Below, one piece after another: positions 33,549 through 44,839 of a stretch of 64,000 nucleotides of DNA; positions within the stretch are counted from its first letter, which is position 1, and every line of letters starts with the position of its first letter. The stretch is from Trifolium pratense (Eukaryota > Streptophyta > Magnoliopsida > Fabales > Fabaceae). The stretch is from positions 22,940,001 to 23,004,000 of the forward strand of contig NC_060060.1 of NCBI RefSeq assembly GCF_020283565.1, read 5' to 3'. Both the position numbers and the translations under genes were made by a program. The notes under the pieces are model-generated. The model saw only the letters and a list, made by a program, of their open reading frames with translations, ran no database searches and was not told the DNA's origin.

Positions 33549-34795
33549 TAAATATAGTTCTCCTACTACTTATGTAAACCCTAATCTACTTAAACCAATC
33601 AAATTTTCTCATTTAGCTACATCAGCCACTTACATCCAATTAAACCACTTTACAATTTCGCATCACTTCTACTTACATCGTTTTCATATACCTACATTTA
33701 TATACTTGGGTTTATCTAACATGTGCAACTTGCACATTGCACATGATAAGTAGTAGTTAATACTTTTAGTTTTGTTTTAATTAAATGATATAGGTCCAAT
33801 ATGAGCCTAGAGTGGTGTCACTTATGGCCCATGTAGATTTAGGGTTTTGCTTTAAATAGACCTTTGTAATCATATTTGAAAAGATTTGTCAAAAAAAAAA
33901 ATCATATTTGAAAAGAAGTTTGGAAATTGAAAAGAGGTTTGCTTAGTGAGATTATGAGTGAGTGTGACTCTCTTTTGGTTCTTGCCTTCTTTGAAGAATC
34001 GTTTGGTGAGCTCCTTCATATGTTCTTAGTTAATTTGAAATTTTAGTTTCATTTTGTAGTATTTTGTACCAAATCTTGTGAAATCTTGAGTTGTTAGTTG
34101 ACTAAGTGTTATAATATGTGTGGCAAGGTTTAGTTTGGTGATTATTTACTTCATTTTTTTTGTTGAAATATCGTGTTCTAGGTTGCCGTTTTCGGAAAGA
34201 AAAAAAATCCTTGGACTGATCTTCTTCACTTGCAATAGTTTGATCCGAAATTTTCATATGCAAAATTGTTTTTGTTGTTATTTCTTTCATACATATTTAA
34301 TTCTGGAAATTCAAAAGCCTAAATTGATTAGAAAAATGAGAGGAATTCAAATATGTAGAGAAAAATATGAAAGGAAAAGTGCTTCGGAAAAATGATTATG
34401 CACAAAAACACTAATAGAGAAAAATTCATTGCAACAACAAAATTTCCAGAATTGTTCATTATGATACATCAATCATTGCAAGTTTGATTTTAGTATCTTC
34501 CATTTCCACGTGTTTGCCTCATTGACATCTTTAAATCAATTAGTCATTTAGGTCTAAATAAATCTTTCTTGAGTTGATTCTTTGTTCACCTATTTGAGTG
34601 TGTTCTTCTATGTTTATCATTTCTTGTTTGTCTCTAAAATTGTCCTAGTTTTTGTCTTAGAGTTTTCCTCCTTAAAACTCTATGTTTATCATAGAATGAG
34701 TGCAATGTGAGTGACAAATTCAAGAGTGTAAACACTTAGTTGAGTGGAAAGGTCCTTTTATTTTGTTATTTTTCCTAAATTGTTTACTTGAGCAA
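33547..34795. other. intergenic sequence, no supported gene
   Basis: One plus-strand frame of 91 codons (34120-34395) has no recognised family and biased composition; I do not call it a gene. A micro-insertion lies at 33885. Confidence 0.4.
33885..33900 (+). mobile_element. tail-only micro-retroposon
   Basis: TTTGTC plus ten A lies between exact 16-bp repeats ATCATATTTGAAAAGA (33869-33884 and 33901-33916). It is the clearest case of the class. Confidence 0.75.
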
Positions 34796-34799
34796 ATAA

Positions 34800-34890
34800 A
34801 ATATAAAATTATCAGCAAGCGAAAATTGAACTCACGCCCTTTGACACTATAAGTATAAATTCTTAACCACCGGACAATCTCTTAAATTTA
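34800..34890 (-). mobile_element. SINE remnant
   Basis: The minus strand contains GGTGGTTAAGAATTT and GAGTTCAATTTTC, degenerate Pol III A and B boxes at the usual distance. No TSD was found. Confidence 0.4.
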
Positions 34891-35196
34891 ATTATAATAA
34901 AACGTGCAAACATTTATAAAATACCAAAGATATTTTTGTAATTTTCCAATTTTTGGTGGTGGTCGCCTTGGCTCACTACCTCGCCACCTCTAATTCTGCC
35001 ACTGTACACAAAAATTATAACAAGGTGATGTTAGTTCAATTAGCTAATACAAAAATGTAAAATGAATTATGTTAATTTGTGTGCTTCATTGTTCTTAAAT
35101 TATCTATTGTCCAATTAATGTAAAAAAAAAAAGAACAAAGCATTTTATCACAATGATCAGTGTTTGTATGAATTTGGTGGAGTCTTGATGCCTACT

Positions 35197-35338
35197 GTTG
35201 ATTTAACTCCAAGAGTTCCCCCAAACACTTCACTTAACAAGAACTATCCGTAATTTCTAATGACTTTTACACCATATATAGATAATAGATAGATCCTTTT
35301 GCATGAAGCATTCAGAGGAACTTTAAGAGACAATCAAC
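35197..35338 (-). ncRNA. MIR395: MIR395 precursor, copy E (second subtype)
   Basis: A 142-nt minus-strand hairpin. The mature region at 35213-35233 reads G plus TGAAGTGTTTGGGGGAACTC, so its first base differs from copies B, C, D and F (A). The 5' arm is AAGTTCCTCTGAATGCTTCA and the loop is about 65 nt. The basal stem uses GTTGATTG against CCAAGAG...CAAC with more mismatches than the first subtype. A TATA-like TATAAATAG lies about 70 bp upstream. Predicted role as for the other copies. Confidence 0.88.
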
Positions 35339-35406
35339 AAATAATTATTCAACTAGACATACTTCACTGGCTTGTTGTCTTGGTTAAATATTCAATGATA
35401 AGTGCT

Positions 35407-35416
35407 CTATTTATAT
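35407..35416 (-). promoter_or_regulatory. TATA-like box of MIR395 copy E
   Basis: ATATAAATAG on the minus strand upstream of the hairpin; conserved at copy F (52912-52923). Confidence 0.5.
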
Positions 35417-36209
35417 TTGGCATTCAAAGGACAAAGAAATATGAATCTTTGTGTGGTCATGCTCATGCATAAAGTTAGTTTAATTTTTGTACCACACTGA
35501 AAATGAACATAGTCAAGATGTTTGGCAAGAGGGTTATTCTTTGGATGATATGAAAGAAATATTCTTATTCTAAAGTTATTAAAATCATCAAGATCTAAAG
35601 TATCAATTGTCCCTTATTTGGTTGCAACCATGTGGTGAAGAAATGTACCCGTAAGACAATATATGTACATAACCATAGGTAGTTGAATTTGGTCACAATT
35701 GTGGTAAAAATGAAATTGCAAGAGAATAACATTAAAATTTGTTGGTCACTCACGGAATATCTATCTCCTTAGCTTTTCGAATAATAATCTATATATCCTC
35801 GAGCAGTGGAGACTTCATACCTATAACGTAACATTTGTTATCGCTAATTTTATATTAAAGGTGGAGTCTTAATAAGTTAAAAATTAAGTTTCAATGTAAA
35901 AATAAAAAGGCTTTTCACTATAATAGATCACTCTCATTACAAACACGACCATTTATAATGGTGAGTACCTAATTTTAATTAAGCATAGTACTTAATATAT
36001 ACTCATTAGAGCAAAGTAAATTTCACTACCTAATAGAGACTAGTACTACATTAAGCATCCTCTCTCTCTCTTAATTTCAATCTCAGATGGTTCAAAATTA
36101 CCAATTAGTCCATTTAACATTTTTGATATAGAGGAGTGCTATATAGTGCGAAAAAACCTCACAAATTAATTATCACGAAAACGTAGCGCGCATGTCAAAT
36201 TCAGGTTTG

Positions 36210-36351
36210 CTCTTTTTATAAGCAAGGTTAGTTGTTAGTATTACAATGTTATGTTAATTATTTTCCCTTTATCAGGACTTGAACCCTGAACCTCCTACTC
36301 CTTAATCTTTAGCTCAACTAGTTTAACCATTTGAGCTACCCGTCCGACCCC
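36210..36351 (-). mobile_element. tRNA-derived SINE, 15-bp TSD
   Basis: The minus strand carries GGGTAGCTCAAATGG (A box) and GGGTTCAAGTCCTG (B box). The exact TSD TCAAATTCAGGTTTG lies at 36195-36209 and 36352-36366. Confidence 0.88.
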
Positions 36352-36654
36352 TCAAATTCAGGTTTGTTAATTTAAGGCAAAACTCTTTTTTGTTTTTAAT
36401 TGAAAAATAAAAATATAGTAGTGTGTCCACCGCTTAGAAACTGCTTGTTACTTATCCAGTTATCCATACTTCAATTCAACCCATAACAAATAAAAACTTC
36501 AACACATATATATGCTATACTATATACAAGAATCTGCTATACAATTAACCACTTTCACTTCCACTCAGATCTGTTCATGCGTTACTTTTTAGAGCCACCT
36601 CAATATATGTACAAGAAGTTGCTTACTAGTATGCAGTTTTTAGTAACTTACATA

Positions 36655-36800
36655 TTTAGAGAAGGTAATAATTGTACTGATAGTTTGGCAAATTTGGGTC
36701 TTAATCTTACTGAATTTTGATATTCCACAGTGCCTCCTTTGTGGATTCGTAGTAGCATATCTAGGAACAACCTTGATATGCCCAGCTTTAGGTTTGTGGA
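36655..36800 (+). pseudogene. LINE RNase H C-terminal remnant
   Basis: The plus strand reads NCTDSLANLGLNLTEF, a stop, then STVPPLWIRSSISRNNLDMPSFRFV. This is the typical end of a plant LINE RNase H domain (ADxLANLG, then ...RN..G.P.FRF). It is interrupted by a stop. Confidence 0.6.
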
Positions 36801-37074
36801 TTCAGAGGGGTTTCGGAGGGAGATTGGGAGGAGCAGTCAAGCACGGCACCAACCTTTTAGAGGCATCAAAATTATTATTTTTTAGCGTATATGCGTGCAT
36901 GTATATATATTTTAGGATAAACATAAAGTCTAAAACAAATTATGCTTCTCACTTTAATAGATTGTCCACATGACATATCTCTTATAGTATAAGCTTGTAT
37001 ATATAAGTAAATCCTAAACCAAATTTGTTTTCATTCCACTTTTATGTTGAAGTTTTTTATTAAAAAAAAAATAT

Positions 37075-37160
37075 AATTTTGTCTTGACTAGGAATCAAAC
37101 CCGCAACCCTTTATTGCACTACAACATTTCAACCACTATGGCAAGTAGACCAATTGTGAT
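37075..37160 (-). mobile_element. SINE remnant
   Basis: The minus strand shows a TGCCATAGTGGTTGAAATG A-box region and GCGGGTTTGATTCCTAG B-box region. No TSD was seen. Confidence 0.45.
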
Positions 37161-37317
37161 TAAAATTATGTCCACAAAGTGTTAAGCACCATCAATTCTC
37201 ATTGAAAAGATTTCATATGAAAATTAAGCACCATCAATTTTCATTGCACGGTTTAAACAATTAAAAATCGATAATTAGAAATCTAGCAATTCTCAAGTAT
37301 GTTGATATGAAAAATAA

Positions 37318-38131
37318 ACACATTCCCTTCGTGGAAAAGTTGTTGTTTTGGACGGAAATTTCAGACAAATGCTACCATCAGTAATACCCAAAGGCACAAG
37401 GCCAAAAGTTGTTCACACTACTATCAATTCTTCGATTCTTTGGAATTTTTGTGAAGTTTTAACATTGAGTAAAAACATGAGGCTTCTCAGTGGTGCTTCG
37501 AGTACAAACGTTGAACAAAGGAGATTGTTTTCTAAATGGGTTTTGGGTGTTGGAGATGGAGAAATTAGAGAGAGCAACGACGGTTATTTAGAACTTGACA
37601 TTCCATCAGATTTACTGATTCCAAATCCAGGTGATCTCTTGTTTCTATCGTTGAAAGCACATATCTACATATTTTACAAAACATGAAAGATATAACATAT
37701 TTCCAAAATAGAGCTATACTTGCTCCACTTATAACTTGATATTTAGACGCTCTTAATTTATCTAAAAAAAGCTCCTAAAAATTCCGTAGTCGACACAATA
37801 AATGATTATATGTTGGGTTTAATTTCTGATGAAAAAAAAAACATATTTGAATTATGATACTCCACACGCACACAACGTAGATGATCAGATAGTGGATGAT
37901 ATTCACACTCCCGGATTTTTGAACACGATTTCTACGTCAGGACTTCCAAATGACAAGTTGAGAGTTATAACCTTCCTTTTACTAGTAAAAGATACATGAC
38001 TTATAAATCTCCGTAAAAAAATTGAAATTATGTGGTATTTAAACTAAAAAATAATAATTCTTTATTTAATTGGTTTTATCAAAACCAAACGGGACGGTCT
38101 TAGGTCAATTGATGTAAGAGGGTTTTGATCT
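37318..38131 (+). pseudogene. Helitron helicase (Pif1-like) remnant
   Basis: The plus strand encodes VVLDGNFRQMLPSVIPKG, then TTINSSILWNFCEVLTLSKNMRL and LDIPSDLL. These match the motif III region of plant Helitron helicases (GGDFRQxLPVIPKG, TKNMRL). After a gap, 37879-37965 gives DDQIVDDIHTPGFLNTIS and GLPNDKLRV, the later EFLN..SGLPNH region. Stops and missing blocks separate the pieces. The motif carries DGNFRQ instead of the usual GGDFRQ. A solo LTR is inserted at 38132. No Rep domain or Helitron terminus was found. Confidence 0.75.
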
Positions 38132-39422
38132 TGTTGGTGTAAGCCCTAGAGGCCAATAAATGTATTGAATAATTTACTTATCAAATAAAAGGCTTTTCTT
38201 TATTAATTTTATATATGTTAAAATGATAAAGTCCCTAGAATAGTCAGTTCACTTATGGAACGTTAAGTATGACTTAAATCGTGAGATTTAATTAAATATA
38301 AGAACACTATTCTTAAACATATCCATAGTCAAGCTTTATTGTGAAATGGGATAACGTTAAAGCATAAAGACTATTATGTTGGTAGACTGATGATCATATC
38401 TCACTGATCATGGATAATGAGTTATCAAGTCTTCACATAGATATAAATGTTAAGGGTAACTTTATATCGGATTGACCCACCATGAGAATACTACATAGAG
38501 TGTTATGAAATGTCATAAGTTTTCTCATAGTGATAAAAGGTGTATTCCACCCTTCGACCTGAAACCACTATGTACCCTAGATGCAGGAGTGTAATACCTT
38601 GTTGCCATTCAAACGTTATCCGTAACTGGATAATTATAAAGTTGGTTGATGGGTATCCCACGAATCATGCTGAGGGACATGAGTGACCTAGATGGAATTT
38701 GTCCCTCCTACATAACGGGAGATATGTCTATGGGCCCAATATTGAACTAGACAAGGATGACATACTATGCCTTGTGTTCAATATAGACATGAGGGCAAAA
38801 GGGTAATTGTGCACAAGATATTTATCACGGAAAGGTTAGTCAGATCACGTGACATTCCTGTGACTTGGGTAATAGTGATGTGTTGCTAGATACCGCTCAC
38901 TGTTTATAATATTACGATTAATATTATTGCCAACGTCATAAGAACCTACAGGGTCACACACATAAGGACAGTTAAGAATGGAAAAATAAGTAAGACTTAT
39001 TGCGGGGGTGCAGTTAGTGACAAACGGTTATTGGGCTTGAGAAGCCCAATTTCGTGTAAACTAAAGACCTCATAAGAAACTCTATAAATAGAGCCTTATG
39101 AAGTTCAGTAGTTACGTTTTTACAAACCCTAACCGAATTTAGAGAAATTCTGAATTTCTTTAAACCCTAAACCGCACAAAATTCCCTCAGCCTTCATCCA
39201 AGAACAGCTAGCACTGTGAGATCGAAGGTTCCTGTTCGTGTGGACTAAGTGGAGGTGCTGCAAGTGCGGTGCTTGTGATCAAGAAAGGCGGCCACAAATT
39301 TGTTCTTCAAAGGTAATATTCTAGAACTGATCATGCTCATTCACAAGAATCCATTGATGGGAAATTTTAATTTTAAAATTCCGCTGCGTTTATAAAAGTG
39401 TTTATGAATCGATTTCCCAACA
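38132..39422 (+). mobile_element. 1.3 kb solo LTR (Copia type), TSD GATCT
   Basis: Starts TGTTGGTGTAAGCCC, ends GATTTCCCAACA, and is flanked by GATCT at 38127-38131 and 39423-39427. A TATA box CTCTATAAATAG lies near 39080, followed by a typical R/U5-like region. No internal domains remain. Confidence 0.88.
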
Positions 39423-39606
39423 GATCTTCCCCCCTCCTCCTCCTAGCTTGTATGTTTTTTTATTATCAAATGAATTTTGTGGCTGCAGCGCACCAGTTTC
39501 TTGAAAAAAAAAAAAAAAATCGTTTGTGTTGATAGCAGAGATTTTTTCTTGAATGCCACCGAAAATTTGAGCTAAATTTTGATGATAATTTATTATTCAT
39601 AATAAT

Positions 39607-40196
39607 TGATCTAACCTGATGATCAGAAAGGTTGAGGCCGGTCCGTTGAGCAAGCTTCCACACCGAAGGGGGGTTTGTACCTGCAGGTGCTCCGATGCCT
39701 AAGTCAGCAAAGAGAACAAGAGAGATACAACAGAAGAGAGAGAAAGTAGAATGCAGAATGAATCAGAATACCTGGCTCTCCTGTCTAGGAGAGCTTATAT
39801 AGTGCCCCCAGCGCTGGGCCAAAGGTTGGTCTATTGGGCCGTAATAACCGGCCCAATAGACTCAACTGCCAAGATAGTCCCCGTATCGTAGGGGAAGGCC
39901 GTTATTTGCCTCTATCTTGGTTGGAGCCGTTCCGCTATTCGCGGGTAAGGGATAGGCTCCGTGACAGCTGTGGCTGGATAAAGGAGCACGTGTTAAACGT
40001 GCTGCTTAGCTGTTAAGCTACGATGGACTGGATCAACATGCATGGATATACGAACACGTGTTTAACGTGTTGCTTACCCATTATGTCGAGCAGGGCACGT
40101 CATTGGCTGACGTGTCGGGGAAGTCTCCCCTTATTGGTTTGTGCCCCAAATGTCGGGCAGAAGTGATTGGGCCAGCCCTTGGCCCAGTCCAGAACA
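39607..40196 (-). repeat. 3' LTR of the Tat element
   Basis: 590 bp. A TATA-like CTATATAAGC lies at 39793-39802. U3 holds two related near-palindromes, AGCACGTGTTAAACGTGCT (39985-40003) and AACACGTGTTTAACGTGTT (40053-40071), each with a CACGTG core. Confidence 0.93.
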
Positions 40197-40210
40197 GGAG
40201 CCCCCCAAGT
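40197..40210 (-). other. polypurine tract
   Basis: The minus strand reads ACTTGGGGGGCTCC directly before the 3' LTR start TGTTCTGG. This is where plus-strand DNA synthesis would be primed. Confidence 0.8.
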
Positions 40211-40939
40211 CGTTGCTCCTAGGCGTAGGAGTAATGACTTAAGATTCAGGCCCGCATGTCGAGGAGATGTTTTCCCCGGCAATCCTAGGAGGAGTTCATA
40301 ATTCATTGATTATGATTGTTGCTCGTTTACGCGAGGAGCGCGCTTGTACGTTGCTCGTAAATTCCTCGGTGGTATGACGAGGAGGATTTTCCAAGGAGGA
40401 AGTTTCCCTTTGCTCGTATCGCATGCCACGATGTTCGAGGAGGAATTTACGGGGAAGAGATTTTGTTTTTGGAAGTCATTTACTTTCACGTTCCTCGACA
40501 GACTGTCGAGGAAGTGTTGTGTTGATTGCATCTCATGGATGCTGCCTGTTATTGCGGGCACGTTTTGTGGCGTTTGTTTCGACTGCCCGTTTTCATAGAC
40601 CACGCGTGGTGTTGGGGACGCATCATTTTAGGATATCGATGGCATCCTCGAGGAGCGCGTCGTCAGTTTGAAGTGATGTGAAGAGACTTATCGCTTCGCC
40701 TGCTAGCACCACGTGTGTGGGCTATGGAGAGACGCAATTATTGCCTAGGGAACAGACATTAATTGCTTCGTTTTACGAGGAGGCTTTCTAGCCGTTAGAT
40801 CGTTGCGTCTTTTGATTTCTCTTGAGATCGAATCTTGGCCATTTGATGGCTTTTAATCACAACCGTTGGATTCTGATCAACGGTGTTTATGTGTTAAGGT
40901 GCATTGCCTCGTGATGGAGGTGCAAGGTTGTGGTGAGGT

Positions 40940-40948
40940 TATAAATAG
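40940..40948 (+). promoter_or_regulatory. TATA box of the antisense gene
   Basis: TTATAAATA on the plus strand, about 160 bp before the predicted 5'-UTR splice donor at 41102. The start site is expected near 40973 (inference). Confidence 0.6.
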
Positions 40949-41463
40949 GAGAAGAGGAAGTCATTTGTACTTTTCTCCTTTTTGTGTTCTGTTTCTTTTG
41001 CATTTGTTGCTGTTACTTGCTGTTCACAAGCTTCCAGCGTCTTTCAAGTCTTTCCCTGCGCCTTTCTTCGCTTAAAACTCCAGGCTTCTTTCAATCTCAA
41101 GGTAATTTCTCTACTTACCCATTTGTTTCAAACTTGTTTGTGTTAGTGTGTTTTTGATTTTGCTTTTGGGTTTCGGATTACCCAGCGCCATCGTGTGTTG
41201 ATGGTTTTGCTATTTGTACTGTTTTAGTTGTTGTAATCCGTATATTCATGCTGGATTTAGGTAGATCTTCATCTTTTGTACCCATTTGTTTGTGTTGTTC
41301 TATTTCACATGTTTTGGGGTTTTGGGTTTTAGTTTGAATTTCTGGGTTCCGCGAAGAACGCTATGAATATCCCTTGAGTTTTGTTTGAACTTTCTGGAAA
41401 AGCATGAATATGATGAAAGTGATGAACAACCGATGAATTTCCGGGAATTCCATGCGTTTTGTG

Positions 41464-41825
41464 TCGGGGAGGAGAATGTTGTTTCCTCTCCCCGTTTATT
41501 GTAGCAAAAAGCTAGGTTAGTTGAACCTTATGTTGGGGAGCTTCTCCCCGTTTTCGCTTTCGCGAACATTTTAAGTGTCTTTATGAATTGTATGAATGTC
41601 GGGGACCTTTTCCCCGTTTTTTCGTTGAGTTTGTAAAAACTCTGTGTCGGGGACCTTCTCCCCGTTATTTCGCTGGGAAATTTCTGTAGATAAAGGAGTT
41701 TGTAGAAACTCTGTGTCGGGGAGCTTCTCCCCGTTTTTAACTTTAGGTTTTTATGCAAAACTAAGTTTGCTTCTAAGCGTCGAGCAACGTTTTGAGCTTG
41801 TGTCGGGGACCTTCTCCCCGTTTTT
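41464..41825 (+). repeat. array of six GGGGA..TCCCC hairpins in a predicted 5'-UTR intron
   Basis: Near-copies of TCGGGGACCTTCTCCCCGTT occur at 41531, 41599, 41646, 41714 and 41802, with a longer-looped version at 41464. Each forms a short GC stem (CGGGGA against TCCCCG). All lie in the predicted intron 41102-42002 of the antisense gene. A decayed seventh copy starts at 41899. Confidence 0.85.
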
Positions 41826-42011
41826 AGGCTTTGTTAAATGGTTCTCCTCGTTTCCTCTGTTTTCGTCTTTGTTTTGCCATTTTGATAAGGGCTTTTGGTC
41901 GGGGACAGCGTCCTCGCCCTATCCTACGCCCTTTCACTTGATTTGCGGTGAAAGGGTGGATTTGATAATTGTCGAATTCACTTTATTTTCGCTGCTTTTC
42001 AGGTGCTCGAA

Positions 42012-44107
42012 ATGTCAGACACGGAGGAGATTACGGGGAGCCAAGCGGCGTCGAAGCACAAGCTTGTTGACACCATTACGGATCCTGCACTGGATTGGGT
42101 TGCGCCCGAACCTAGGGGCATTGCCTCGACGCTCACTGCCGATGATCCTCGACTTTACACCATTGTCGAGGACATTAGGAGTGGGCCAGTCAATTGGGAA
42201 ACTCACTTGCCTGAGGAAGGGAAGCGGATCTGCTCGACATTCTCCGAGGATGGATTTGCTATGTATGAATTGGCTTTTAAGGAAATGGGCTTTAAGTTGC
42301 CCTTCAGTAACTTTGAATGCGAAGTTTTTGGTCGGCTGAAGGTGGCTCCCTCACAGCTCCACCCTAATTCGATGGCATTTATCCGGGCGTATCCAATTCT
42401 TTGCCGGTATTTAAATGTCGAGGCCACAGTTCCCCTGTTCTTCCATATCTTTAAGATTCAGAAGCAGATTGTCGAGGAGAGGCAGGGCTGGGTTTCTTTG
42501 AAACACGCTTCAGCAAAGATTTTTAAGATGTTTGTGGAGTCTGCCCGGGGGTTCAAGGAGAGGTATTACGTCGTCAAACCCGTGACGCAAGCTGCCCGGG
42601 ATTCTCTTTATATGGAAAGGGAATTGTTCAATGAGGATGGATCTCCCCGACTTGATGGCCAAGGGGTTCCTATGACTGAACGGGTGCCCCGTTTTCCCTT
42701 GGCTTGGTCGTCCGAGCATTTTGACATGAGGACGGAGGAATATTTGACCGCTGCTGTGGATTTGTCCCCGGAGGAACAGGCAGGGTTTTTGAAGCTCAAG
42801 ACTTATGTCAAGGGCTTCAAGCCTTGTACTTTTACTGTCGCCTCGGGTGCTGTTGCCCTCGATAAGAAAGGCAGGCCCAGGGTCGAGCCTCGGTTTGTAA
42901 ATACCAAGGCCTTGCTTGCGTGCAAGAGTGTCGAGGAGGAAAAAGTTTTGCTCGGTATTTACTTTCGTTTTTTCCTGCTCGTATTATACTTGTTTTTATT
43001 TTGGATAAAAATTTTGTTGTTAGGTTATTGTTCCTCGTGATACTGACCATTTAATGTTTTGTTGCAGATAACATGGCCGACCTTGCATCAGAGCTCTTTA
43101 AGCTGGCTGCCGAGCAAAAGGGTGATAAGCCGAAGAAGAAAACTAAGAGGGCCAAGGTTGGGTCGAGCAGCACAATGATTCCGGAGGAAACTTTGTCCGG
43201 GAGTCCGAGCCAATCTTCCCCGGTCGTAAGCTCTAAGGTGGCCCCAGGGAGTCGAACTAAGAGGCAGAGGGACGAGGCCATGGCCACCATTGTGGATTTG
43301 TCGGAGGGGGACGGTGGTTTTGTCCTCCCCGCTTGCTTGAGCAACATGAATTTCTTTGATAACCACCCCCTCCAGGTGCCTGTGTCGGAGAGGAATCATG
43401 TGTTGGGCACTTCTGCAGCTGCCCGGCAAGAGCAGCTGACCCAAGATATTGCTGCTGTCATCCGGCTGGCGGAGACGGCTTTGGTCTTAAATGAGGGTGG
43501 CCCGACTTACGAGGCAGAGAAGTTGGCCGCTAAAAACAGGAAGCTGGAGGCTGAGATCACCTTGCTGGAAAATGACCTGCTCGACCTTAGGTCCAAGCAG
43601 GAAAATTATTTTAGGAATATGGAGGAGGCTCGACTTACCGCTGAGCAGCTGGAGAAAACGAATAAGGTGCTCGAGGACCTTAAAGTCAGCAGTGCCGAGC
43701 AGAGGAGTAAGATGCTGGAGGAAATGGCTATGTTGCAGGCCAAGTGTGCCCCTCTTGAGGATGAAAACGAGGAGACTCTCAAGTTTGCAACTCGAGGAGA
43801 CCTTGTGAAGGAGGTCCGTAGGCTTGGGGGCCTGATGTTGGCGAGCATGGTGCATGGATGGAAGAACGCGATCGCCCAGCTCAAGATTGTGAATGCCGAT
43901 CACGGTTTGATTACTGATGATATTCATAAGCTCAAGAAGATTGAAAATGGGCAGATTGTTATCCCGGCGAAGTACAGGGAGATGGCCCTTGAGGAGGAGA
44001 AGCAGGATGATGATGATGAGGGGGATGATGAGGATGGCGAGGAGGAGGATGTCGAGGAGGAGAAGGGTCCCGACGAGGATAAAGAAGGTCATGATGAGAG
44101 CGGTTGA
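42012..44107 (+). CDS. antisense gene of the Tat element (putative gypsy-type transposase family)
   Basis: A plus-strand gene opposite to gag-pol. Coding exons are 42012-42954 and 43068-44107, joined by a 113-bp intron (CTCG/GTATTT donor, TTGCAG acceptor) that keeps frame and gives 660 residues. A 901-bp 5'-UTR intron (41102-42002) ends just before the start. Residues of about 95-180 (LPFSNFECEVFGRL, QLHPNSMAFIRAYPILC, PLFFHIFKIQ) resemble the Pfam family called putative gypsy-type transposon (PF04195). A basic KPKKKTKRAK lies after the intron, then a coiled coil (about 430-560) and a strongly acidic tail. Antisense extra ORFs downstream of pol are known in Tat elements; their function is unknown. 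Alternative reading: a captured host gene. Confidence 0.8.
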
Positions 44108-44839
44108 ACCTCCTCGACAAGCTATTTAGGCCTGCGCGCCATTTACTTTGTATTTGTTTGTTTTATCTCGACGATTTTTGGGGGCCTGCGTGCCCGGTTT
44201 TTGTAATATCCGAACAAGTGGGTTTTTATGCCCGTATTTTATGACAGTGCCCATTTTATTAATCCTGCTCGTTTATTTCATGCTCCTCGTTTGTATGTTT
44301 AAGCTATTGCTTTTTGTTTTTGCTAAGTTATGCCTGTTTGAAATGTGTTATGCATGTCTTTATGCTTGCCCGTTTTTAACTTAACAAATTTTTTGGTTTT
44401 GTCATTTGTATACTTGCTCGACATTGTCGAATGCCTGCCCAACAAAACCGTTTATTTTTTTTATTTGCAAGTTTTTTGTTTCGAGCGCGTGTCGTCGAGG
44501 AGGTCGTCCTCGGATTTAACTTAGACAGTTTAGGGAACTGTCTAAGCGCCTAGAGTTGTTTCTGAGGCTAATACGGACGCCGACACGTTGTTGTGCCCGC
44601 CCCCGCGGCTTGAACTTCCCATCGCGAGCTGGGCGTTAAGCCTTGGCACGAAGACGAGGAGCTTGTCTCAAAGGTCATCCTCGTCTGGGAGACGCTCTGC
44701 CCTTCTTGAGCCAGAGTACCTCCTTTTCAATTATTGGATCGAGCACGTGTGCCTGCGTGCTTTCCGTTGTCGAGGCGTCGGGCTCGTTGCTAGAGGATCC
44801 GAGCAGCCTTTTAGAAGTGTTTTTTACTTTGGCAATAAC
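44108..44839. other. convergent 3' regions of the antisense gene and pol
   Basis: Separates the stop of the antisense gene from the stop of pol. It should contain the 3' UTR and poly(A) signal of the plus-strand gene. No conserved domain. The two transcripts would run tail to tail here. Confidence 0.5.

Larger units (their letters stand above)
35010..35640. repeat. MIR395 duplicated block, second subtype, copy E
   Basis: Matches 52500-53115 in order: AACAAGGTGATGTTAGTTC, TTAGCTAATAC, the hairpin, TTCAACTAGACATACTTCA and AGATGTTTGGCAAGAGGGTT. Confidence 0.8.

Noticed and set aside
34120..34395. 91-codon plus-strand open frame
   Set aside because: No recognised family, AT-driven composition, and no supporting promoter or splice signals.
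41464..41825. CRISPR-like regular repeats (hairpin array here and the CACTA subterminal repeats at 7446)
   Set aside because: Eukaryotic context, irregular spacing, palindromic units and no spacer structure or cas genes.
41644..42339. 231-codon plus-strand frame upstream of the antisense gene
   Set aside because: It overlaps the hairpin array and the gene in another frame; splice signals and the domain support the frame starting at 42012 instead.
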